Of a stretch of 64,000 bases of DNA, positions 7,539 to 16,532 are shown piece after piece. Position 1 is the first letter of the stretch. Every line of letters starts with the position of its first letter. Under the pieces are notes generated by a model. It did not search any database. It was not told the origin of the DNA and saw nothing but the letters and a program-made list of their open reading frames with translations. A program made the position numbers and the translations under genes. This stretch comes from Microcoleus sp036705565 (GTDB taxonomy: Bacteria; Cyanobacteriota; Cyanobacteriia; Cyanobacteriales; Microcoleaceae): assembly GCA_036705565.1 (NCBI GenBank), contig JAUBUY010000026.1. The stretch is one strand, 5' to 3'.

Positions 7539-8717
7539 CAATGACTCATCCACATAACTTAAAATTCTTTCTATCCTATTTTCCCACGAAAATTGCTTGA
7601 CAAAATTCAATGTTTCTGCATAACCTTCGATTTTCCTCGGATATTTTGTTAAACAATCTCGAATGCTTTGCGCGAAATGGTGCGGGTTATCCGGTTCGCA
7701 CCAAGTTGCTGCTATATTTCCCGATTTAAATTCCATTAAAGATGCAATCTCCGTCGCAACAATCGGAGTTCCCGATGCCATGTAATCAAAGAATTTTAAA
7801 GGAGATGTGAACGTCGCGGCTTCTGTCAAACAGTGCGGGTGAGTCAAAACATCGGCTGCTTGCAGCAAGCTAGCCAGTTGATTTTGAGGGATGTAGCCGA
7901 GAAATTTAATGTTGTTAACTTGCTTGTCTTTTGCTAATTGCTGGTATGCTGTTACTTGGGATGAATCACCGCCCGCGATCGCAAACTGAACCAGTGGCAA
8001 TTCCTCAGCCACATCCACCAACATATCAACACCTTTAAACGGGTAAAGTCCTCCCGCATAAACTGCTAAATGCTGTCTGTCATCTTCTAATAATTTCTGT
8101 CGCCAATTCTGGGCAGCTTCTGTTTGTCTCGCGAGAAACAAATGATTGAAACCGTTGTGCAGTTTAATTACTTTTTCCGGCGGCATTCCATTCTTAATCA
8201 TGCTGTCTCGGACTGTATCTGCAACAGTTACGGAAATCTGAAACAGAGGATTGCGGACAATTTCTGATTCAAATTGCTTGTTTTCATGGTGGTGCTGTTC
8301 GTAGATAGCGGGAATTCCGTTTTTAACTGCTGCTTTGACAAAGTTCCAGTCGCGGGTGTGGACAATTTTAGTTGATTTAAGCAGGTGAATCGGTAAGTAG
8401 TATTTTGATACTATTGTACTGGAACTCGTCCACTTGCTGTCCCAAAGGTCGATCGGCCACGGCATCGGTAAATCTGCTACTTTTAATTTATCTTGAATAT
8501 TGTAAATATTGGCAAGTTTGTCATCTGGTTTCCTGGGTTGAAAAGGAAAAAGCAAATCAACCGGATTCAAAGCACTCCAGCCTTTACGGAGGTATACCAA
8601 AACGGCTCGATAACCGAGGTTTGCTGCGGCATTAGCAGAGTGTGCAACTTGAACTAAGCTCGCTACATTGGGTTGTGGCAAGACATTTCTGGTGAAAAAT
8701 ACATAATATTTAGACAT
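7503..8717 (-). CDS. Glycosyltransferase, GT4-like (GT-B fold)
   Basis: I place the start at the ATG at 8717 (MSKYYVFFTRN), giving 404 residues; an upstream in-frame ATG at 8777 would add 20 residues coded by a low-complexity intergenic repeat. The protein has a GT-B layout: N-terminal domain with SANAAANLGYRAVLVYL, then KLHNGFN, AVYAGGLYPFKGVDML and the donor-site region DVLTHPHCLTEAATFTSPLK followed by FDYMASGTPIVAT, typical of GT4 enzymes. The last residues (GCVSPQATDN) are coded by a dispersed palindromic repeat, so the ancestral C-terminus was probably different. It lies 92 bases downstream of the ABC exporter gene, in the glycan island. Confidence 0.8.
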   Translation of the reverse strand: MSKYYVFFTRNVLPQPNVASLVQVAHSANAAANLGYRAVLVYLRKGWSALNPVDLLFPFQPRKPDDKLANIYNIQDKLKVADLPMPWPIDLWDSKWTSSSTIVSKYYLPIHLLKSTKIVHTRDWNFVKAAVKNGIPAIYEQHHHENKQFESEIVRNPLFQISVTVADTVRDSMIKNGMPPEKVIKLHNGFNHLFLARQTEAAQNWRQKLLEDDRQHLAVYAGGLYPFKGVDMLVDVAEELPLVQFAIAGGDSSQVTAYQQLAKDKQVNNIKFLGYIPQNQLASLLQAADVLTHPHCLTEAATFTSPLKFFDYMASGTPIVATEIASLMEFKSGNIAATWCEPDNPHHFAQSIRDCLTKYPRKIEGYAETLNFVKQFSWENRIERILSYVDESLVGCVSPQATDN

Positions 8718-8809
8718 GGTAATTGGGAATTGGGAATTTTTCCTATTGAATGTTGACTGTTGACTGTTAACTGCCAACTGCCAACTGCCAACCGACTAAT
8801 GACTAATGA

Positions 8810-10813
8810 CTACTTTTTAACAGCCTGACGCTTAATAGTCTTTTCTATAAATTCTAAAGTCGTGAAAATATTAGCAGCAGAATGAAATGATTCTCTGATT
8901 AATTCGTCTCTTTCTTCGGGAGAGTCTACCATTTCATCTACTAGCAATTTGAGGTAAGCTATCATGGGAGTCAGGCGGGTGCGAATTTCGTAAGAACCTC
9001 TAATTAGAGCTTCATCGCGAGCGGTTTCTTCGGCAAATTGCACTGAATACAAGCGAGTGTAGTATCCTCCTTTTGCTAGCAATTCTTCGTGGGAACCCAT
9101 TTCTACTACTTGCCCGCGATCGATCACGGCGATTTTGTTGGCTTTTTGGACTGTGGAGAGGCGGTGGGCGATGACTAAGGTGGTGCGATCGCAACTCAAT
9201 TTCTCGATCGCCGCTTGTACGTACCTTTCCGAAACCGTATCCAGCGAACTCGTTGCCTCATCTAAAATTAAGATTTCCGGGTTTTGCAGCAGGGCTCTAG
9301 CAATTGAAATTCTCTGACGCTGCCCTCCCGATAAAATCACGCCCCGATCGCCAATTTGAGTATCCAACCCCTCCGGCAACAGTTGGATAAACTCGTAAGC
9401 ATTAGCTCCCTTCGCCGCTTCCACAATTTCTTCCTCAGTCGCTTGAGGCCTAGCGTAAGCAATATTTTCGCGCACTGAAGCATTAAACAAAAACGTATCT
9501 TGGCTAACAATACCCATCGCTTGTCTGAGACTTTTCAGCTCAAATTCGCGCAAATCTCTACCATCGATCGAGATATGACCTTCAGTTGGATCGTAAAATC
9601 TCGGCAGTAAATCTGCCAAAGTTGATTTGCCAGAACCCGAAGTTCCTACCAAAGCTAAAGTAGTGCCGTGAGGTAGAAATAAATCAATTCCTTGCAGAAC
9701 TAAATTCTTGTGATTGGGATAACTAAAAGATATTTTATTAAAATGAATTCCCGATCGCAAATGAGTGTAAGGCACAGAACCGTTCAGCATAAATGGCTTG
9801 TCCTCGCAGCTCAAAAAATCATTAACCACCTCTACACTAGCCGACGTATTAGCAAATTGACTGCGCCCGCTATTCAACTGTGAAATTAAAGGAATTAACC
9901 TAAAAAGTACCAATAAGTAGGTTAATAAAATTGTAGCAATAGACTCTATCTCATTCGCAAATATGGTGCGGCCTATAAATACAATCAGAATTATAACTAT
10001 CAAATTAACAACTTCGTTAATTGGGGCGATCGCCGCATAATTTACCTGAGCCTGAAAATCCGCTTGTTCTCGCCTTTGAATTAAATACTTGATCCGCTGA
10101 TACTCCCTTTCCTCGTTCCCAGTTGACTTGACGAGCCGAATCCCCGTAATGGTTTCCAGCACCCTAACCGAATAATCTTTCGACATTTCAGAAAGCAGGT
10201 GGCCAAAATGCTTGGAACGGTTAATAATATATTGATTTGCCCAAGCAACTAACGCCAGCAAAACTGTAGCTGTCACCGTCAGTTTCCACGAGATAGAAAG
10301 TAGCAGGCCCAGAAACACCAAAACCGTGATTGACGTAGTAAACATTCCGATGGCCGTACCAACTGCACTAGCAGTCCGACCAATCTCTCCGCCCAATCTA
10401 TTAATTAAATCCCCGACTTTTGTTTTAGAGTAAAAATCTAAATCTACTTCTAACAACAACCGCAAACCTGCTTCTCGCAAATCAAAAGTCAGAGAGCGCG
10501 TCAGAGAAGTAGCTACTAAAGTATTGATATAACTCGCAACATTTTTTAAAAAAATTGCCAGCACAACCGCCCCGGTCATCAACATTAAACGCTGATTTCC
10601 GGGCATTCCCTCAAAGGGATACATCAAAGTTTTAATTAGAGGTGGAGCACCCCGCAGCTCGATAGTTTCCTCTAAAAAACTTAAAAGCACTGGTACAATC
10701 AGAGTAGTGCTGATACCGTTGAATAAAGCGCCAGAAAAGCCCAGCATCACAGTTAAGAGAATCCTGCCGGGATATCGTCTGGCAAATTTTAGGAGTAGCT
10801 TATTGGCAGACAT
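8810..10813 (-). CDS. ABC exporter (MsbA-like half-transporter) with a C-terminal DHp-like extension
   Basis: 667 residues: transmembrane domain with about six spans in residues 18-330, then an ATPase domain with Walker A GTSGSGKST (390-398), signature LSGGQ (494-498), Walker B LILDEA (515-520) and H-loop IAHRLS (548-553). It is expected to work as an inner-membrane homodimer flipping a lipid or lipid-linked glycan. Residues about 605-660 form an extra tail, GSYEIRTRLTPMIAYLKLL followed by SPEERDELIRESFHSAANIF, that looks like the HisKA helices of cyanobacterial kinases, with Tyr608 where the phospho-accepting His should be. It sits between two GT4-type genes, which supports export of the glycan made by this cluster. 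Confidence 0.9.
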   Translation of the reverse strand: MSANKLLLKFARRYPGRILLTVMLGFSGALFNGISTTLIVPVLLSFLEETIELRGAPPLIKTLMYPFEGMPGNQRLMLMTGAVVLAIFLKNVASYINTLVATSLTRSLTFDLREAGLRLLLEVDLDFYSKTKVGDLINRLGGEIGRTASAVGTAIGMFTTSITVLVFLGLLLSISWKLTVTATVLLALVAWANQYIINRSKHFGHLLSEMSKDYSVRVLETITGIRLVKSTGNEEREYQRIKYLIQRREQADFQAQVNYAAIAPINEVVNLIVIILIVFIGRTIFANEIESIATILLTYLLVLFRLIPLISQLNSGRSQFANTSASVEVVNDFLSCEDKPFMLNGSVPYTHLRSGIHFNKISFSYPNHKNLVLQGIDLFLPHGTTLALVGTSGSGKSTLADLLPRFYDPTEGHISIDGRDLREFELKSLRQAMGIVSQDTFLFNASVRENIAYARPQATEEEIVEAAKGANAYEFIQLLPEGLDTQIGDRGVILSGGQRQRISIARALLQNPEILILDEATSSLDTVSERYVQAAIEKLSCDRTTLVIAHRLSTVQKANKIAVIDRGQVVEMGSHEELLAKGGYYTRLYSVQFAEETARDEALIRGSYEIRTRLTPMIAYLKLLVDEMVDSPEERDELIRESFHSAANIFTTLEFIEKTIKRQAVKK

Positions 10814-10905
10814 GAAGCATTCCCAGCTAAACAGTACGGCATCTTAAAATATTCTTTAATAACAGCCAGCTTTTCTTCCTCCATTGAGTCGTTTTAAAAT
10901 AACAT

Positions 10906-12057
10906 TTACATACCTGCGATTATCTCTGAAAGTATCGGTTTCATTGCTTGAATACTATATTTTTTCACACATCTTTCCCTAGCTTTCATTCCTTGTAAAT
11001 TAGCCGCTGTCAAATTTTGAAATATCCATTGAATTTTTTGTGAAATTTGAGCGAGAGAACTCGGATCGACTAAATAACCCGTTCCTCCTAAAATTGATGG
11101 AATATCCCCCACTCGCGTAGATAAAACAGGCTTAGCCATTGCCATACCATCTGTCAGCTTGAGCGGAAACTGAGCCACGGCTGTGAGAGTTTCTCGCTGA
11201 GGAACAACGACAACATGAGCCGCCGCTACAACCGACGGCATCGTCTCCACTGGAAACCTTGGCAGTTTAATAATCCAACGTCCCCATTGTTTCACAAGTT
11301 TATCATCATAATCATCATAAGGACTCCCGCCGACGATCGCTAATTTTAAATCGGGTTCATTTAACTGTTCGAGGGCCATCAAAACATCCTCAACACCTTT
11401 GTGAGGTCGCGGCGCACCGGGAAACATTAAGATTCTATACCCGGACAAGCCGTAACGCTGTCTGCTCAATTCAGGATTGTATTTAGCAGGGTCGAACATT
11501 GCAGTATCCTTACCATTAGGCAAATATACACCACCAAAACGCTGTTGTAAAAACTCAGTATCAACGGTGACTGCATCCGCACGGTGAATGAGACCTTCCA
11601 TCCACTTGAGATAGAGGGGATGATCTGGTTCTCTCAATTGACCGTTATGTTTAAAAATATCTCGATAAAGTTGTTTGAAAGAGGGACGGTATTGCCATTC
11701 ATCTCCCCCGTACCAGCTCAGTTCCCAGTCGTCTATATCTAAAATTATAGAGTGGCGAGTCGCCAGTTTTTTTAGCAGTGATAATCCAAAGCTTGTAGGT
11801 TTAGGTTTAACTGCATAAATAATATCCCCATCTATTTTTTTCCAAAGTTTTTGAGCATCCATTAAAAACCCCGGATAATTTTTCCCCGGTATCGCACATA
11901 CCGGGATGTCTCTGGGAGGAGTAGCGTACAATTCCTTGCCAAACTGAAATCCAACAACTTCTACATCACATTTAAGCTCTATCAAGACTTGAGCTAATAA
12001 AAAAGCACGAATTGCACCTCCTCCTGACAAATCGCTCACTACTAATGAAACTTTCAC
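10906..12057 (-). CDS. Glycosyltransferase family 4
   Basis: A 383-residue GT-B protein starting MKVSLVVSDLSGGGAIRAF, where the glycine-rich loop after the first strand is typical of GT4 enzymes. The C-terminal domain shows LMFPGAPRPHKGVEDVLMAL, LAIVGGSPYDDYDD, VVVPQRETLTAVAQFPLK and DGMAMAKPVLSTRVGDIPSI, corresponding to the donor-binding face. Length is typical. It is followed 92 bases downstream by the ABC exporter gene on the same strand. Sugar specificity cannot be told from the sequence. Confidence 0.85.
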   Translation of the reverse strand: MKVSLVVSDLSGGGAIRAFLLAQVLIELKCDVEVVGFQFGKELYATPPRDIPVCAIPGKNYPGFLMDAQKLWKKIDGDIIYAVKPKPTSFGLSLLKKLATRHSIILDIDDWELSWYGGDEWQYRPSFKQLYRDIFKHNGQLREPDHPLYLKWMEGLIHRADAVTVDTEFLQQRFGGVYLPNGKDTAMFDPAKYNPELSRQRYGLSGYRILMFPGAPRPHKGVEDVLMALEQLNEPDLKLAIVGGSPYDDYDDKLVKQWGRWIIKLPRFPVETMPSVVAAAHVVVVPQRETLTAVAQFPLKLTDGMAMAKPVLSTRVGDIPSILGGTGYLVDPSSLAQISQKIQWIFQNLTAANLQGMKARERCVKKYSIQAMKPILSEIIAGM

Positions 12058-12336
12058 TGAGTATTTTGTTTAAAACATTTGTTTAATTTTCCTGCTTAAC
12101 CGAGCTTTTGTCAAGGCGATGGGGACTCACGCACTCCCGACCAAAGCAACCAGGTTTTTAACCACGGGAAAGGGCAGCAACGCGTCTTTTGGTAAAAAAA
12201 CACAATAATGAACCCAAGACTGTTATTCAAGCCAGCAATAATTCTTCTAGGTAAATTTTCGGATATGTTGAGGCTAATTTTTTTGTGTTTGGGCAAAACT
12301 TTGTTGCTTTTGATGCAGTTTGCCAACAAACTTTAA

Positions 12337-13155
12337 TTATTTTAAACGCCAGGGATTGTTAAGTTGATTTGGTAAAAATATTTTAGCCGTGCGATCGACT
12401 ATTCTAGTAAAGAGCGATCGCGTCACGTTCTTCGCGTACTGAGGGCGGTAAGGATAAGTGCAGTGCATTACTTTAATCGGTTTGTCGATCGTATAAACAT
12501 CTTTCCACTTATCCAAGTAGTTGTAAACCGGGGACAAAGTTGTCATTTTCGGTTTCACTGATTCAACAGCCGCCGCAAAAGCTCCCTGGTCTTTCAACAG
12601 TAGCACATTTTGATGCGCCACTACCATCTCGAAATATTTCTTAAAGTTTATAAACAATTCCTGAGTTTTACTGCTTTTCGTAAAACCGATAAATCCGCCA
12701 TTGTATTGAACGCTATTTTCATTTAGCGGCAACCCGACAGACTGCAAAGTTGACAGAATATCCTGCTTGACTCTTAATAAATTTGCAGCTTTAGCAATCG
12801 CAGGCTGCACATCTTCTGTTATCAGCAAATCTACTTCATCAAGATAGTCAAAAACTTCATATATTGGCGATAGCAAACAAATATCGCAGTCCAGATAAAT
12901 AGTTTTCTCAAAAGGAGATTGTTGATACAAAGCCAGCTTAGCTAGCCGCGACGCTAAAACAGGATTTTCGTGAGACGGTGCAGGTTTCAATATGACATTT
13001 CCAAACACCTGAAGTAAAGGATATAAAATTAGAGGGACTCTATCTATTAAAATAATAATTGGTTCGCGGTGAAACTTCCTGACTGAAGCTAGAAAATGTA
13101 TGCAGTCTTGAAATGAGTACAATCCAATTAAAATGGTGATAAATCCTCTATACAT
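12337..13155 (-). CDS. GT-A type glycosyltransferase (GT8-like)
   Basis: A 272-residue protein beginning MYRGFITILIGLYSF. It has the GT-A hallmark KTIYLDCDICLLSPI with the metal-binding DCD at residues 89-91, a later YNGGFIGF and LKDQGAFAAAV, the positions where GT8-like enzymes have NTG and DQ. A C-terminal VMHCTYPYRP contains a possible third metal-binding His. It lies 9 bases after the next upstream gene (13165), so the two are probably co-transcribed. The pair may add successive sugars. Confidence 0.75.
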   Translation of the reverse strand: MYRGFITILIGLYSFQDCIHFLASVRKFHREPIIILIDRVPLILYPLLQVFGNVILKPAPSHENPVLASRLAKLALYQQSPFEKTIYLDCDICLLSPIYEVFDYLDEVDLLITEDVQPAIAKAANLLRVKQDILSTLQSVGLPLNENSVQYNGGFIGFTKSSKTQELFINFKKYFEMVVAHQNVLLLKDQGAFAAAVESVKPKMTTLSPVYNYLDKWKDVYTIDKPIKVMHCTYPYRPQYAKNVTRSLFTRIVDRTAKIFLPNQLNNPWRLK

Positions 13156-13164
13156 CTCTTTTCT

Positions 13165-13962
13165 CTAGCGATAGTAAAAATTGAAATTTAATAAGGCAAT
13201 TAACTGTGTTTTTAATAACCTATAGAGATATTGCCAATGCTCAAACTGCAATTTATCCCAAACTTTATCCCAAAAGGTTCTTACTTGATTTTTTTGCCAG
13301 TCCCAATGAGCAAAAGAATGCTCCATACTTTGAGCGAGTTCCTGCCACCCGTCATTACGAATATTCCACCCAACTTTAGCAGTTGCTAACCCAATGGGAT
13401 TACCGTCTTTTGTTTTGACTTTTTGCACTTCAAAAAATCTTCCAATCTTTCCCCATTCTTGAATAAACTGAATTTCTTTCCCATTGTCTCTCGCAATTAC
13501 GAACAAATTTTCTTGAACAAAACTTACAGGTTCCAATGGTATTTCTAGCTTTTTTGCTAATTTATCAATTGCCTCTTTTCTACCTGGCAAAGATTGATTA
13601 GGTGGATGTTCTAGAATGGGAATAAACCCTTTACAAGTAATTCCTGACATCCATTCTCTCTCCGGCACTTTTCCTATGATTCTTGTATCTGCATCCACAA
13701 AGATTGCCACTCGGAATAATTCTAAGGCTTTTTTTAGTGCAAATCGTTTATCATTATAACAATAATCTACACCTTCGCGACTTTTTTTAAAAGCAAAAAC
13801 ATTCGTCAAATTCTGAAAGTCATTTGGGTAGTCAGTACAAACAACTAGCATCGTCCCTAGAGAATGAGTTTCTAAGTCTGCTGCTAGTTGTTTGGCTAAT
13901 TCGCAATACTTTTTCCCAAAAGCTAAGGTGCAAAAACAAAAATCTTTGTGACTGTTTAACAT
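13165..13962 (-). CDS. GT-A type transferase-like protein, unknown specificity
   Basis: I chose the ATG at 13962 (MLNSHKDFCFCTLAFGKKY; 265 residues). The frame is open further to 14115, but that would overlap galE by about 110 bases, and residues upstream of this Met do not look like protein. VAIFVDADTRIIG contains a DAD motif at residues 90-92, following a nucleotide-binding type N-terminal region (FCTLAFGKKYCELAKQL). The C-terminus is basic and Trp-rich (FAHWDWQKNQVRTFWDKVW). It lies between galE (43 bases upstream) and the GT8-like gene (9 bases downstream), so a role in glycan assembly is inferred. Confidence 0.65.
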   Translation of the reverse strand: MLNSHKDFCFCTLAFGKKYCELAKQLAADLETHSLGTMLVVCTDYPNDFQNLTNVFAFKKSREGVDYCYNDKRFALKKALELFRVAIFVDADTRIIGKVPEREWMSGITCKGFIPILEHPPNQSLPGRKEAIDKLAKKLEIPLEPVSFVQENLFVIARDNGKEIQFIQEWGKIGRFFEVQKVKTKDGNPIGLATAKVGWNIRNDGWQELAQSMEHSFAHWDWQKNQVRTFWDKVWDKLQFEHWQYLYRLLKTQLIALLNFNFYYR

Positions 13963-14005
13963 TATTTTAGACTCAATTTTTGCACTTTTTTTATTTGAGT
14001 TTATG

Positions 14006-15004
14006 CTAAGTGTGACGCTTTTGATGCCACTGCCAAGCATGGGAGATAATATCCTTAATGTCGGGATATTCTGGAGACCAACCCAAGATTTCGATCGCCT
14101 TTTTGCTGCTGCCAACTAAAGCAGGCGGGTCTCCTGGACGCCGATCGCACTCAACAGCCTTAATCTCTTTTCCAGTCACTTGGCGAGCCGTTTCTATCAC
14201 CTCTTTCACCGAAAACCCGCCCCCATTGCCCAAATTAAAAAAATCTGATTTGCCACCATTTAGCAAATATTCTAATCCCAAAATGTGAGCAGATGCCAAA
14301 TCGTTAACGTGAATGTAATCCCGAATGCAAGTACCGTCAGGAGTATCGTAATCCGTGCCAAAAATCGCGATCGAATCTCGTTTACCCAAAGCCGCGAACA
14401 ACACCAGCGGGATCAGGTGAGTTTCTGGATTGTGATCCTCTCCTAACAACCCGTTCGGGTCAGCCCCAGCCGCGTTAAAATAGCGGAAACAAACAGACTT
14501 GAAATCATACGCAGCGTCAAAATCCGACAAAATCCGTTCTACCATTAACTTAGTAGCACCGTAGGGATTGATCGGGTTTTGCGGGTGGTCTTCTGTGAGC
14601 GGGATTTTCTGCGGTACACCGTAAGTCGCGCAAGTAGAAGAAAACACAAATTTCTTCACGTCAGCAGCGATCATTGCTTCCAAAAGCGTAATAGTGCCGA
14701 TGACATTGTTGCGATAATATTTAGCTGGGTCGGTAACAGATTCGCCCACGTAAGCGTAAGCCGAAAAGTGCATTACCGCATCAATCTTGTGCGTAGCAAA
14801 CAAGTTATCGAGAAGAGTGCGATCGTTCGTGTCGCCAACTACCAACTCCACCTGCAAAGCCCGATCTACTAAATCTCTGTGACCGTAAACTAAATTATCC
14901 AAAATCACCACACCGTAACCGGCGTTTTTCAGCGCTAATACTGCGTGAGAGCCAATATATCCAGCTCCGCCCGTCACCAAAATAGTTGGTTTGTCTGCAC
15001 TCAT
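14006..15004 (-). CDS. galE: UDP-glucose 4-epimerase
   Basis: The start is placed at the ATG at 15004 (MSADKPTILVTGGAGYIGSH), giving 332 residues, with AGGCAG 6-11 bases upstream as a plausible ribosome-binding site. The frame extends further to 15067, but those residues are not conserved-looking. GGAGYIG at 12-18 is the NAD loop; SSTCATYG is the serine loop and NPYGATKLMVE carries the catalytic YxxxK. CFRYFNAAGADPNG and the C-terminal GDPPALVGSS are GalE hallmarks. The enzyme interconverts UDP-glucose and UDP-galactose in the cytoplasm, feeding the glycosyltransferases transcribed downstream. It is the first gene of the reverse-strand glycan run. Confidence 0.93.
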   Translation of the reverse strand: MSADKPTILVTGGAGYIGSHAVLALKNAGYGVVILDNLVYGHRDLVDRALQVELVVGDTNDRTLLDNLFATHKIDAVMHFSAYAYVGESVTDPAKYYRNNVIGTITLLEAMIAADVKKFVFSSTCATYGVPQKIPLTEDHPQNPINPYGATKLMVERILSDFDAAYDFKSVCFRYFNAAGADPNGLLGEDHNPETHLIPLVLFAALGKRDSIAIFGTDYDTPDGTCIRDYIHVNDLASAHILGLEYLLNGGKSDFFNLGNGGGFSVKEVIETARQVTGKEIKAVECDRRPGDPPALVGSSKKAIEILGWSPEYPDIKDIISHAWQWHQKRHT

Positions 15005-15204
15005 TTTATTCTGCCTGTTTTTGTAGCTGGGATTGCTAAGAGCCTTGTTAATTTGAGACTGCCACAACTGACGCCTTCACACTCCGCGTGAGCCGGAGAA
15101 TTCAAGCGAAATATATAGGCTTTGCTGTGCCCGACGGGACGATCGCACTCCTAAAAAACGCTTTTTATACTCCAGATAGATGCTGACTGTGCAAGTCTTT
15201 GTTT

Positions 15205-15408
15205 TCAATCGATAAACTTGAGGCGACCAATTTGGATATAATCAAATATCCGATTGATTTGATGTCGATCCTCTTCTGAAATTTTATCATCTGACAGGAT
15301 AGCCGAAGTCAAAACTAAGTGTTCCCTGCGAGTTATCTTACCAGACGCTACAATCCGATCGACTTTTTGAGAAATTGTTAAGTTTGATTTGTTGTGAGAT
15401 GTTCGCAT
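15205..15408 (-). CDS. Small conserved cyanobacterial protein, function unknown
   Basis: A 67-residue soluble protein, MRTSHNKSNLTISQKVDRI..., with the core TRREHLVLTSAILSDDKIS and EEDRHQINRIFDYIQIGRLK. I recognise this core as a recurring small family in cyanobacteria but know no function. It is helical and charged, without a membrane span. It is separated from galE by about 200 bases and probably has its own promoter. Confidence 0.7.
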   Translation of the reverse strand: MRTSHNKSNLTISQKVDRIVASGKITRREHLVLTSAILSDDKISEEDRHQINRIFDYIQIGRLKFID

Positions 15409-15522
15409 TTATTCGATCGCTTTTATGCCAAAATAGTTAAAGCCGATTGTAGTTATTGACTCAAAAATGGTGCGTACTCGACCGCAAATCAATTTGCTGG
15501 CACAGCAGAAATAACGTATCCG

Positions 15523-15564
15523 AGTTTTACATCCCAAGTTTTACATCCCAAGTTTTACATCCCA
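15523..15564. repeat. Three tandem copies of a 14-base unit
   Basis: AGTTTTACATCCCA occurs three times head to tail at 15523, 15537 and 15551, upstream of gloB. It could be a regulatory iteron-like array or a chance slippage repeat. Confidence 0.85.
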
Positions 15565-15661
15565 AGATAGATATGCGGACTTAATAAATCTGCAATCAGC
15601 CTTCGGATAGCGTTCAGAGTAACTTAATTATATAATATTTTTCCGAGAGAGGCACTTTTCT

Positions 15662-16435
15662 ATGCAGGTTTATCGGCTTCCGGTACTGTCCGACAATTAC
15701 ATTTTTTTACTGCACGACCCCGATCGCCACACCGCAGCAGTCGTCGATCCAGCACGATCGCAGCCAGTATTAGAGCAACTGCGATCGCTCGGAGCCGAAT
15801 TAACCGCAATTTTCATTACCCACCACCACAGCGACCACGTAGGCGGCAATCAGGAACTGATCGATCGCTTTCCCCAAATTAAAGTTTATGGTGGCGCAGA
15901 AGATAGAGGCAGAATACCCGGACAGCAAGTGTTTTTACAAGCGGGCGATCGAGTTTCTTTCGCCAACAGAACCGCCGAAGTCTTCTTCCTACCCGGCCAC
16001 ACAAAAGCTCACATCGCCTACTATTTCCCCCCCAGCAACCCCAGCGAAACCGGCGAATTGTTTTGCGGCGACACCTTATTTGCCGGCGGCTGCGGCAGGC
16101 TCAAAGAAGGCACTCCCGCCCAAATGTTAGCCTCTCTGCGGCAACTCCGAAACCTGCCCGATAGTACGAGAGTCTGGTGCGCCCACGAATACACGCTGAA
16201 CAACCTGCAATTTGCCTTGAGTGTGGATGGCGACAATCCCGATTTACAGCAGCGCTTCGCCGAAGTCAAGGAAGCGCGCAGTCGATCGCAACCTACAATA
16301 CCATCATCGATCGGCATCGAAAAAAGCACAAACCCATTTTTGCGCTGGGATTTTCCCAACCTCCAATCAGCCACCAACACCTCCGATCCAGTGCAAACCT
16401 TCGCTCGATTGCGCGGCATGAAAGACCAATTTTGA
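15662..16435 (+). CDS. gloB: Hydroxyacylglutathione hydrolase (glyoxalase II)
   Basis: A 257-residue metallo-beta-lactamase-fold enzyme, the usual length for GloB. The dinuclear metal site is visible as THHHSDH at about 53-59, FLPGHTKAHIAY, CGDTLFAGGCGRL and CAHEYT. The C-terminal region ends TNPFLRWDFPN and FARLRGMKDQF, typical of glyoxalase II and involved in glutathione thioester binding. It hydrolyses S-lactoylglutathione in the methylglyoxal detoxification pathway. It stands alone on the forward strand between reverse-strand genes. Confidence 0.93.
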   Translation: MQVYRLPVLSDNYIFLLHDPDRHTAAVVDPARSQPVLEQLRSLGAELTAIFITHHHSDHVGGNQELIDRFPQIKVYGGAEDRGRIPGQQVFLQAGDRVSFANRTAEVFFLPGHTKAHIAYYFPPSNPSETGELFCGDTLFAGGCGRLKEGTPAQMLASLRQLRNLPDSTRVWCAHEYTLNNLQFALSVDGDNPDLQQRFAEVKEARSRSQPTIPSSIGIEKSTNPFLRWDFPNLQSATNTSDPVQTFARLRGMKDQF

Positions 16436-16527
16436 CCCCCTCGCATCCAGGATACCCGCCACGTGATTCATCTCGCGCAAGTCAATGCTTCAATTCTAAA
16501 ATCTAAAATCTAAAATCTAAAATTGAT
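16433..16527. repeat. Composite repeat: conserved leader plus AAAATCT heptamers
   Basis: A leader reading CGTGATTCATCTCGCGCAAG then TCAATGCTTCAATT is followed by four AAAATCT heptamers (about 16497-16523) and ends with GATTGACC. The same order (ATTCATC leader, heptamers, GATTGAC end) recurs at 24213, 30305, 33888, 40676 (reverse) and 53585. Confidence 0.8.
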
Positions 16528-16532
16528 TGACC

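Noticed and set aside
12111..12329. 72-codon reverse frame between two transferase genes
   Set aside because: Low-complexity, starts inside a repeat-like stretch, and its end reads like a dispersed repeat translation (GVRESPSP).
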